This document shows, in pieces, positions 6,669 to 11,982 of a stretch of 11,982 nt of DNA. Every line of letters begins with the position of its first letter. Within the stretch, counting starts at the first letter, position 1. This DNA comes from Nitriliruptorales bacterium (GTDB lineage: Bacteria > Actinomycetota > Nitriliruptoria > Euzebyales > Egibacteraceae): NCBI GenBank assembly GCA_007119305.1, contig SKPY01000506.1, forward strand, positions 1-11,982. The letters run 5' to 3'. Made by a program: the position numbers and the translations under genes. Under the pieces are notes generated by a model, which was given only the letters and a program-made list of their open reading frames with translations, did not search any database and was not told the origin of the DNA.

Positions 6669-8072
6669 TCAGGCGACGGGTTCCCGGCGGCGGGACTGCG
6701 CGATGGGGGTGTCAGCGGGATCGGGGCCGCGCCGGCGCCGCACGAGCCGCTCGATCAGGTAGAGGACGGTCGACAGGACCAGCGCGGCCGCGAACACGAC
6801 GAGCGTGCCGCCGAGGTCGCTCATCACCTCGGGCCGGAACAGGATCGTCGCCGCGAGCGCGAGCATCAGGCTGCCGCCGATGAGCTTGAGCAGGCGGCCG
6901 TGGCGCTCCTGGAACTTGCCGATGCGCATCGTGGCGACCACGGCGACGACCACCGCGATCTCGTCGAGCAGGTACACGCCGAGGTAGACGCCGAGCAGCC
7001 CGAGGAACGCCGTCCCCTCGACCCCCTGCGCCGCGAGCGCGCTGCTCCACAGCAGCGGGAAGCCCGCCGTGCACGGCAGCTCCACGAGCCCCACCCCGAG
7101 GGCCAGCACGGCCGTGCCACCCACGAGCGCGGCAGGAGAGCGCTCGCCGACCGCGAGCGAGCGGCTGCCCCGGTAGATGCGCGGCTTCGCCCACTCGGGG
7201 ATGGACAGGGAGACACCGCGCTTGAACCAGAAGAAGTCCTTGATGGCCACGAGGGCGAAGACCAGCGCGATCGCGGCCACCACGAGCTGGATCCAGCCGA
7301 GGTAGGCGACGTAGGACAGCACGGTGAACAGGCCGGCGATGAACACGCCGTACAGCGCGGCGGTCACGAGCAGGAACGTGCCGCCGACGAGCAGCAGCCG
7401 CCGCCGTGACCGGGCATGCAGCGTCATCGCGAGCAGCACCGTCAGCACCCACAGCGAGCACGGGTTGAACCCGTCCACGAACGCGATGAGCGCGGTGGAG
7501 CCGAGCAGCGAGGCCTCCGCGGGGTCGACGGCCCCGATGAACGGCAGCTCGAGGGCGTCGGACGGTTCCGCCTCCGGGGTGTCCGCAGGCGGCTGCGTGG
7601 GGCCGGCCTCCGCGACGGCCGCGTCGCCCGCGGCGACGAGCACGGCCTCCATCTCCGCCCACAGCTCTTCGCTGAAGCCCACCCACACCCGCCCGAGCGC
7701 GAACGTCGCCGGCACTCCCTGCGCCTCGACGCCGTGCGCCTCGGCGACCGCGACGAAGCGTTGGCGGTTGTCGGCGTCGTGCCACACCTCGTAGGCCTCG
7801 AGGTGGATGCCGGGGTGGTCATCGGCGAGCTCGGCCAGGCGCGGTTCGAGCATGTGGCAGTACGGGCACTCCTCGCCGTAGAAGTACTCGACGACCACCG
7901 GGTCGTCGGCGGCGGCGAGGTCGGGCTGGGCGGCGGCGAGCGCGGGTTGAAGGGCGTCAGCTTCGGCCGCAGCGGCGGCATGCGCGATGGCGGCCGGCGT
8001 GAGGGCGACGGCGAGCACGGCGGCGAGAACGGTGAGCAGCCGGTGGATCCGCTGCCCGGTGCGCACGCGCAT
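6669..8072 (-). CDS. Exported thioredoxin-like domain fused to a CcdA/DsbD-type membrane domain
   Basis: A 467-residue predicted thiol-disulfide transporter. A signal peptide or anchor covers about 1-32 (RLLTVLAAVLAVALTPAAIAHA). A thioredoxin-like domain follows (about 55-145) with the active site GEECPYCHML (Cys69, Cys72) and the cis-Pro motif GVPAT (119-123). After a Pro/Glu linker come seven predicted helices (about 188-442). DGFNPCSLW holds Cys205 in helix 1 and VELPCTAGFP holds Cys334 in helix 4, matching the paired membrane cysteines of CcdA and DsbD. Basic loops (HARSRRR, FKRG...KPRIYRG, KFQERHGRLLK, RLVRRRR) fall on one side, placing the thioredoxin domain outside and the C-terminus inside. 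Expected role: carrying electrons from cytosolic thioredoxin to the outer CPYC domain. The ATG at 8072 is better spaced from GAGG than the GTG at 8075. No cytochrome c maturation genes are adjacent. Confidence 0.88.
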   Translation of the reverse strand: MRVRTGQRIHRLLTVLAAVLAVALTPAAIAHAAAAAEADALQPALAAAQPDLAAADDPVVVEYFYGEECPYCHMLEPRLAELADDHPGIHLEAYEVWHDADNRQRFVAVAEAHGVEAQGVPATFALGRVWVGFSEELWAEMEAVLVAAGDAAVAEAGPTQPPADTPEAEPSDALELPFIGAVDPAEASLLGSTALIAFVDGFNPCSLWVLTVLLAMTLHARSRRRLLLVGGTFLLVTAALYGVFIAGLFTVLSYVAYLGWIQLVVAAIALVFALVAIKDFFWFKRGVSLSIPEWAKPRIYRGSRSLAVGERSPAALVGGTAVLALGVGLVELPCTAGFPLLWSSALAAQGVEGTAFLGLLGVYLGVYLLDEIAVVVAVVATMRIGKFQERHGRLLKLIGGSLMLALAATILFRPEVMSDLGGTLVVFAAALVLSTVLYLIERLVRRRRGPDPADTPIAQSRRREPVA

Positions 8073-8121
8073 CACTCACCTCGCTGGTTGGCTCATGCCA
8101 GGTTGCAGGCGCGGGCGCAGC

Positions 8122-8148
8122 CGCGCCGGGGGCGAAAGACCCGGCGCG
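8122..8148. promoter_or_regulatory. Perfect 9-bp inverted repeat between divergent genes
   Basis: CGCGCCGGG (8122-8130) and its exact reverse complement CCCGGCGCG (8140-8148) flank the 9-nt spacer GGCGAAAGA. It lies 50 bp upstream of the thioredoxin-CcdA start and 30 bp upstream of arcA. No T-run follows on either strand, so a terminator is unlikely. A regulator site serving one or both divergent genes, or an RNA hairpin in the minus-strand leader, fits better. Confidence 0.45.
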
Positions 8149-8165
8149 TTGGGACGAACGGCCGC

Positions 8166-8171
8166 TACGCT
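8166..8171 (+). promoter_or_regulatory. -10 box for probably leaderless arcA mRNA
   Basis: TACGCT matches TANNNT and ends 7 nt before the arcA ATG at 8179, so transcription should start on or one base before the ATG. No Shine-Dalgarno sequence lies upstream of that ATG, which fits leaderless translation. I see no clear -35. Confidence 0.5.
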
Positions 8172-8178
8172 GCGCCAC

Positions 8179-9411
8179 ATGGGTGATCCCGTGGCCCGCC
8201 GGCCGCACGTTGCCTCGGAAGTCGGGCGCCTGCGTGAGGTGATCCTGCACCGGCCCGGGCTCGAGCTGCGCCGGCTCACGCCGGCGAACAAAGAGGAGCT
8301 GCTGTTCGACGAGCTCCTCTGGGTGGCGCGCGCCCAGGACGAGCACGACGGCTTCGCCCGGCTGCTGGAGGCGGAGGGTGTGCAGGTACGCCTGTTCGCC
8401 GACCTGCTGGCGGACACGCTCGCCGACGCGGGGATGCGTGAAGAGCTGCTCGGCCGGATCGTGACGGCCGACACCTGCGGGGTGGAGCTCGTCGACCGGG
8501 TGCGGGACCACCTCGCCGACCTCCCGGCGAGCGCGCTGGCCATTCACCTGATCGGCGGGCTCACGGTCGCCGAGGTGCCCGGCGCCGGGGACGGCTTCGT
8601 CGGCGGCGTGCTCGGGGCCTCCGCCTTCCTGCTGCCGCCGCTGCCCAACGCCGTCTTCACCCGCGACCCGACCGCGTGGATCGGCGGCGGGGTCATCCTG
8701 TCGCCGATGCGCATGCAAGCGCGGCGCGAGGAGCGGCAGCTGTGGCAGGCGGTCTACCACCACCATCCCGAGTTCGCCCTGCACAGCCGTGCTGCCTGGT
8801 ACGGCCGGGAGGACCGCACGTACTTCCCGGCCACGCTCGAAGGCGGCGACGTCCTCGTGCTGTCGCCGGACTGCGTGGCCGTGGGGCTGTCCCAGCGCAC
8901 GCACCCGATCGCGGCTGAGAACCTCGCCGCCACGCTGTTCGAGGCCGGCGTCTGCCGCTGGATGCTCGCGATCGACCTGCCGAAGACGCGCGAGACCATG
9001 CACCTGGACACCGTGCTGACCGTCGTCGACCGCGACGCGGTCGTGCTGTGGCCGCGGGTGCGGGACCGCTGCCAGGCGTACCGGATCGAGCCGGGGTCGA
9101 AGGGCCGCATGCTGGTCCGTGAAGAGGCTGACCTCCTCGCAGCCCTCGGCCGGGGGCTCGGTGTCGACACGCTGCGGGTCATCGACACCGGCGAGGACGA
9201 GGTCGCCGCGGACCGCGAGCAGTGGGATGACGGCAACAACACGCTGGCGCTGCGCCCCGGGGTGGTCGTGGCCTACGAGCGCAACGTGGACACGAACCGG
9301 CGCCTCGAGGAAGCCGGCATCGAGGTCCGCACGATCACCTCGCAGGAGCTGCCGCGCGGTCGCGGCGGGCCGCGCTGCATGTCGTGCCCCGTCGTGCGCG
9401 ACCCGCTGTGA
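8179..9411 (+). CDS. arcA: Arginine deiminase
   Basis: A 410-residue arginine deiminase (L-arginine + H2O to L-citrulline + NH3), cytosolic and of normal family length. All catalytic residues are visible: Asp163 in VFTRDP, Glu221 in LEGGD, His275 and Asp277 in TMHLDT, and the nucleophile Cys400 in GGPRCMSCP. The N-terminus ASEVGRLREVILHRPG (12-27) and the WDDGNNTLALRPGVVVAYERN stretch (349-369) are also typical. Arginine deiminase can feed ATP generation through ornithine carbamoyltransferase and carbamate kinase, or supply ammonia against acid stress. Neither arcB nor arcC nor an arginine transporter is within view, so this copy stands alone locally. I chose the ATG at 8179 because the protein then aligns with the family N-terminus and a -10 box lies just upstream. 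It is divergent from the thioredoxin-CcdA gene and convergent with greA. Confidence 0.97.
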   Translation: MGDPVARRPHVASEVGRLREVILHRPGLELRRLTPANKEELLFDELLWVARAQDEHDGFARLLEAEGVQVRLFADLLADTLADAGMREELLGRIVTADTCGVELVDRVRDHLADLPASALAIHLIGGLTVAEVPGAGDGFVGGVLGASAFLLPPLPNAVFTRDPTAWIGGGVILSPMRMQARREERQLWQAVYHHHPEFALHSRAAWYGREDRTYFPATLEGGDVLVLSPDCVAVGLSQRTHPIAAENLAATLFEAGVCRWMLAIDLPKTRETMHLDTVLTVVDRDAVVLWPRVRDRCQAYRIEPGSKGRMLVREEADLLAALGRGLGVDTLRVIDTGEDEVAADREQWDDGNNTLALRPGVVVAYERNVDTNRRLEEAGIEVRTITSQELPRGRGGPRCMSCPVVRDPL

Positions 9412-9415
9412 GGGC

Positions 9416-9475
9416 GCGCGCAGGACCGCGCAGGCGGACGGCGCGACGCGCTGCAAAGCCGCGCGCAGGCCCGCG
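9416..9475. repeat. Short imperfect direct repeat in the arcA-greA gap
   Basis: GCGCGCAGGACCGCG (9416-9430) and GCGCGCAGGCCCGCG (9461-9475) differ at one base and are 45 bp apart. They fill most of the 79-bp gap between the converging stops. The GC-rich context makes chance likely. I see no hairpin with a T-run here. Confidence 0.25.
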
Positions 9476-9490
9476 GCGGCGGGCAGCCGG

Positions 9491-9964
9491 TCAGGTCTCG
9501 AGCGGGCGGGCCTGCGTGACCGTGACCTTGAAGGTGCCGGCGGGCGCCTGGTAGTGCACCGTGTCGCCGACCGCGGTCCCCACGAGCGCCTGACCCAGCG
9601 GGGACTGAGCGCTCACGATGGACATGCCGTCCACCCGGTCCTCGCGGCTGCCGACGAGGAAGGTGAGCTCGTCGCCGTCCTCGTCCACGGTCGTGACGAC
9701 CATGCCCGCCTGGACCACGTCACCGCTCGGCGCGTCGCCCACCCGGGCGTTGGCGAGCATGTCCTCGAGCTGGCGGATGCGGGCCTCCATCTGGCCCTGC
9801 TCCTCCTTGGCCGCGTCGTACTCGGCGTTCTCGCGGAGATCGCCGTGGGCGCGGGCGGCCTCGATCGACGCGGACGCGCGCGCGCGACCCTCGGTCTTCA
9901 GCTCGTGCAGCTCCGCCTTGAGTCGGTCGTAGGCGGCTTGGGACAGCCAGACAGTCTCGCTCAC
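9491..9964 (-). CDS. greA: Transcription elongation factor GreA
   Basis: A 157-residue GreA, normal length. It enters the RNA polymerase secondary channel and stimulates cleavage of backtracked RNA. The N-terminal coiled coil (about 8-75) carries the tip motif GDLRENAEYDAAKEEQG (41-57), including the acidic residues Asp42 and Glu45 needed for cleavage. The C-terminal FKBP-like domain (about 82-155) has the usual SPLGQALVG (121-129) followed by VGDTVHYQAP. Start is a GTG at 9964 with GGAGG 8 nt upstream. The gene is divergent from the DNA glycosylase gene and appears to be a single-gene unit under a good -10 box. Confidence 0.97.
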   Translation of the reverse strand: MSETVWLSQAAYDRLKAELHELKTEGRARASASIEAARAHGDLRENAEYDAAKEEQGQMEARIRQLEDMLANARVGDAPSGDVVQAGMVVTTVDEDGDELTFLVGSREDRVDGMSIVSAQSPLGQALVGTAVGDTVHYQAPAGTFKVTVTQARPLET

Positions 9965-10004
9965 AAGGAAGTCCTCCGTGGGGGATGATGGGAAACCAGA
10001 CCCG

Positions 10005-10010
10005 ATTGTA
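10005..10010 (-). promoter_or_regulatory. -10 box of greA
   Basis: On the minus strand TACAAT (10010-10005) differs from TATAAT at one base and is the most AT-rich hexamer in the area. It gives a leader of about 35 nt before the GTG at 9964. No good -35 is visible at 16-19 nt, as is common in actinobacteria. Confidence 0.5.
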
Positions 10011-10043
10011 GAACGACTGGTGCGACGAGGGGAGAGGACGACG

Positions 10044-10910
10044 GTGCCAGAGCTGCCTGAGGTCGCCGCTCACGCCACGCGTCTGCACGCCAGCCACGCC
10101 GGTGCCGTGCTCGCGCGCTTCGAACCGCTGTCGTTCACCGCGCTGAAGACCGTCGACCCCGCACCGGACGCGGCGGTGGGGCGCGCGCTCGAGCGGATCA
10201 GCTACCGCGGCAAGTACCTGCTGCTCGGCTTCGGTGACCTCACGCACGTGGTCCACCTCATGCAGGGCGGACGGCTGCGGACCGACACCGGCCGGGCCCA
10301 GCGGCCCCGCGGCGGCGCAGCCCGCTGGGCCTTCACATCACACCCGTCGCTCATACTCACCGAGGGGGGCACCGAGCGGCGGGCTGGCGTCTGGGTGGTT
10401 GGGGGAGACCCGGACGACCAGCCGCCGCTCGCTGTGCTCGGCCCCGACGCGGACACCGTCGACACCCAGGCTCTTGCCGCGCTGCTCGCCCAGCACCCGA
10501 TGCGCCTGCACGGCTTCCTGCGCGACCAGACGATCCTCGCCGGCGTCGGGCGCCGGCTGGCGAACGAGGTCTGCCACCGCGCGGGACTGTCGCCGTTCGC
10601 CCGGACGCAGACGCTCAGCGCCGACGCGTCCCGCCTGGTGGACGCGCTGCGCACCTGCATCCACGAGGGACTGGCCGCCGAGCAGGCACGTGACGACATG
10701 GGCAAGGCCGCCGACCGGCCCGCGCAGGTCCACGGCCGCACCGGCGAGGCATGCCCGGTCTGCGCAGACGTCGTGCGCGCCGTCGAGTACCGCGACTACA
10801 CCGTCAACTACTGCGCGACCTGCCAGACCGGCGGCAAGGTGCTCGCCGACAACGCGCTGAGCCGTCTCGGCGTCGCGCGCGCAGAACAGGGCACGCGCCG
10901 CCGGCGCTAG
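10044..10910 (+). CDS. Fpg/Nei-family DNA glycosylase
   Basis: A 288-residue bifunctional base-excision DNA glycosylase. After removal of Met1 the N-terminus is PELPEV, with the catalytic Pro2 and Glu3. Lys57 in YRGKYLLL is the conserved beta-elimination Lys. HLMQGG (71-76) is the equivalent of the Fpg HLGM loop. The H2TH region is DQTILAGVGRRLANEVCHRAGLSP (161-184), and the zinc finger is Cys237-x2-Cys240-x16-Cys257-x2-Cys260. The ending CQTGGKVLADNALSRL resembles the actinobacterial group with CQTGGK-LAD. In the H2TH motif the usual Asn of GVGN is Arg170. The finger lacks the Fpg-type Arg five residues before Cys257, where there is Tyr252. I chose the GTG at 10044 because PELPEV must be N-terminal and GAGAGG lies 6 nt upstream; longer upstream reading is excluded by this chemistry. 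Fpg versus Nei substrate range is not decidable here. Confidence 0.93.
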   Translation: MPELPEVAAHATRLHASHAGAVLARFEPLSFTALKTVDPAPDAAVGRALERISYRGKYLLLGFGDLTHVVHLMQGGRLRTDTGRAQRPRGGAARWAFTSHPSLILTEGGTERRAGVWVVGGDPDDQPPLAVLGPDADTVDTQALAALLAQHPMRLHGFLRDQTILAGVGRRLANEVCHRAGLSPFARTQTLSADASRLVDALRTCIHEGLAAEQARDDMGKAADRPAQVHGRTGEACPVCADVVRAVEYRDYTVNYCATCQTGGKVLADNALSRLGVARAEQGTRRRR

Positions 10911-10920
10911 CTGGCACGCG

Positions 10921-11679
10921 CTACTCGTCGAGCTCGAGCTCCTCGCCCTCCTCCGGCGCCGGCATCATCGGCCCGCCCGCAGGCATGACCTGACCGGACT
11001 GGGGGTCCCACTGGCCGTAGGAGGGGTGCACCACGACGTCGGCCTGGGCGACACGCTCGCCGAGCCACTGCTGGACCACGAGGTCCTCGGGCTGCTGCTC
11101 CGGCGCGCCTTCGGGCTGCTCCGGCAGCTCGTCCGCCGCGCCCTCGGCGAGCAGCCGCTCGCCGATCGCGTGCAGCGCCGCGATGCCTCGCAGCTGGTCG
11201 TCGAGCGCCGCCTGGCTCATGCCTGAGGCCTCGATCGCCTCGGCGAACTCGTCCTCGCCGCCGAGCTCGGCCACGAGCTCCTCGCGCGCCTCCTCGACGT
11301 CCTCCTCGGAGGGCTCGACGCCGAGCTCCTCGGCGCCGTCGAAGATGATCTGCGTCTGCACGAGGACCGTGAGGGTCTGCGCCCGGAACATGTCGAGCAG
11401 CTGCTCGCCCTCCTCGCCCTCGAGGTGGGTGGCGAGCTCCTCGTCGGCCTCGATCGCCGAGTCGACGCGGTCGTCCACGGTGCTGGCCGCGATCTCAGTG
11501 CCGTTCACGGTCGCAGCCGTGTCGTCGTCGAGATCGACGTCGGGCGCCGGCTCGCCTTCGAGGTCGAGCTCCGCGGCGTCGTCGAGGGTCTCGTCGGGGG
11601 CCTCGGTCGCGTCGTCGTCCGCGCAAGCCGCGAGGGCCAGGACGAGCACGGCGAGCAAGGCGAGGATGCGGGTGGGCAT
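10921..11679 (-). CDS. Acidic SurA-N-like lipoprotein without parvulin domain
   Basis: A 252-residue exported lipoprotein. The signal peptide MPTRILALLAVLVLALAAC has lipobox LAAC with Cys19 as the lipidated residue. A very acidic linker (20-55) follows. Then comes a SurA/PrsA N-terminal-like helical domain: ATVNGTEIAASTVDDRVDSA (56-75), LVQTQIIFDGAEELGV (106-121), PSEEDVEEAREELVAELG (123-140) and FAEAIEASGMSQAALDDQLR (145-164). Where PPIase-type relatives have a parvulin domain there is only a Pro/Glu/Gln stretch (184-199). The end DVVVHPSYGQWDPQSG (214-229) resembles the last strand of such proteins, and the tail is acidic. A chaperone-like role outside the membrane is inferred. I chose the ATG at 11679 because it gives a clean signal peptide with GGAAGG 8 nt upstream; the longer frame has no export signal at its start. 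It converges on the glycosylase gene with a 10-bp gap. Confidence 0.82.
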   Translation of the reverse strand: MPTRILALLAVLVLALAACADDDATEAPDETLDDAAELDLEGEPAPDVDLDDDTAATVNGTEIAASTVDDRVDSAIEADEELATHLEGEEGEQLLDMFRAQTLTVLVQTQIIFDGAEELGVEPSEEDVEEAREELVAELGGEDEFAEAIEASGMSQAALDDQLRGIAALHAIGERLLAEGAADELPEQPEGAPEQQPEDLVVQQWLGERVAQADVVVHPSYGQWDPQSGQVMPAGGPMMPAPEEGEELELDE

Positions 11680-11780
11680 TCGAACAACCTTCCATGCGGG
11701 AGAACTACCCCGACCGTAGCCGCGCGCTGGCGCTGGCGCAGGGCACGCCCGTGCCCGATCGGTCGTGGGCCGGGGACGCG

Positions 11781-11786
11781 TAGTAT
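11781..11786 (+). promoter_or_regulatory. Candidate -10 box for the MFS gene
   Basis: TAGTAT is the only AT-rich hexamer in the 168-bp divergent region and fits TANNNT. It would give a leader of about 55 nt before the TTG at 11848. A weaker minus-strand candidate for the lipoprotein gene, TACGGT (11718-11713), lies 33 bp upstream of that start. No clear -35 is seen for either. Confidence 0.4.
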
Positions 11787-11847
11787 TGCCGGCTGGTGCC
11801 ACCCGCGCCGGCCACCCTCCCCGCCCCCGTGATGGAGTCACGCCGCC

Positions 11848-11982
11848 TTGGCCGAGCCCTACGAGCAGGACCCCGCCACGTCGGAAGCCGCCTCGCCCCT
11901 GCGCGAGCCGGCCTACCTCGTGGCGCTCGGGGTCGCCCTCGTCGTGGCGCTCGGGTTCGGGCTCGTCGTCCCGGTCCTGCCG
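11848..11982 (+). CDS. MFS transporter, N-terminus only (runs off window)
   Basis: The first 45 residues are visible: a short acidic cytosolic start MAEPYEQDPA and then the first membrane helix (about 22-44), YLVALGVALVVALGFGLVVP, ending in LVVPVLP. The GFGLVVPVLP helix end is typical of helix 1 in DHA1-type major facilitator drug/proton antiporters. A TTG at 11848 is the first start after an in-frame TGA at 11830, with GGAG 10 nt upstream. Substrate cannot be judged from this fragment. Confidence 0.75.
   Translation, partial: MAEPYEQDPATSEAASPLREPAYLVALGVALVVALGFGLVVPVLP

Noticed and set aside
6519..7409. Long plus-strand reading frame (about 296 codons) starting MPRLNPRVNAP, opposite the thioredoxin-CcdA gene
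   Set aside because: Most of it is the antisense of a gene with clear domains. Its product is a low-complexity Arg/Glu/His/Asp mix typical of antisense frames in GC-rich DNA. Only the first 150 bases are outside the real gene.
7957..9456. Minus-strand reading frame of about 499 codons opposite arcA
   Set aside because: It is the antisense of a complete arginine deiminase with all catalytic residues, and it lacks any motif or start site of its own.
9412..9490. Rho-independent terminator between arcA and greA
   Set aside because: Only GC-rich partial stems are visible, with no T-run on either strand.
9978..10043. ATG at 9978 as the start of the DNA glycosylase
   Set aside because: The catalytic Pro must be residue 2 after the start, and only the GTG at 10044 gives PELPEV at the N-terminus.
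11680..11841. N-terminal extension of the lipoprotein gene (54 extra residues)
   Set aside because: It would bury the signal peptide and lipobox internally and cover the divergent promoter region.

Overview
The window is GC-rich throughout, with strong G/C preference at third codon positions. It reads as chromosome of a high-GC actinobacterium. Supporting signs are GTG and TTG starts, TANNNT -10 boxes placed for leaderless transcripts, a DUF7711-like gene, an actinobacterial type of Fpg/Nei glycosylase and an LmeA/DUF2993 protein. Two of the exported or membrane proteins are acidic, which would fit a halo- or alkali-tolerant lineage such as Nitriliruptoria, but that placement is a guess. I see no rRNA, tRNA, CRISPR array, insertion sequence or phage gene.

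Left part (1-6514), all on the minus strand. Transcription runs from a double-palindromic operator at 6485-6514 through a TetR regulator, a flavin-containing monooxygenase, an alpha/beta hydrolase, an NfeD-like membrane protein, a flotillin and a membrane-anchored DUF2993 protein. Most junctions overlap (4 bp, 1 bp and 11 bp) or are short (42 and 93 bp), so this looks like one autoregulated six-gene unit. It joins an oxidation/hydrolysis module to a membrane-microdomain and lipid-binding module. This is the most interesting object in the window. Beyond it, after a 157-bp gap, lies a separate DUF7711-like gene that runs off the left edge.

Middle part (6515-9964). A minus-strand gene encodes an exported thioredoxin-like domain (CPYC) fused to a seven-helix CcdA/DsbD-type electron-transfer domain. 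It is divergent from a complete arginine deiminase gene (arcA, plus strand), which has no arcB or arcC nearby. The roughly 106-bp divergent region holds a perfect 9-bp inverted repeat and a -10 box placed for a leaderless arcA mRNA. arcA converges on greA (minus strand).

Right part (9965-11982). greA is divergent from a Fpg/Nei-family DNA glycosylase gene that carries an unusual substitution in its H2TH motif. That gene converges, with only 10 bp between stop codons, on an acidic SurA-N-like lipoprotein without a parvulin domain. The lipoprotein gene is divergent from the first 45 codons of an MFS transporter that runs off the right edge.
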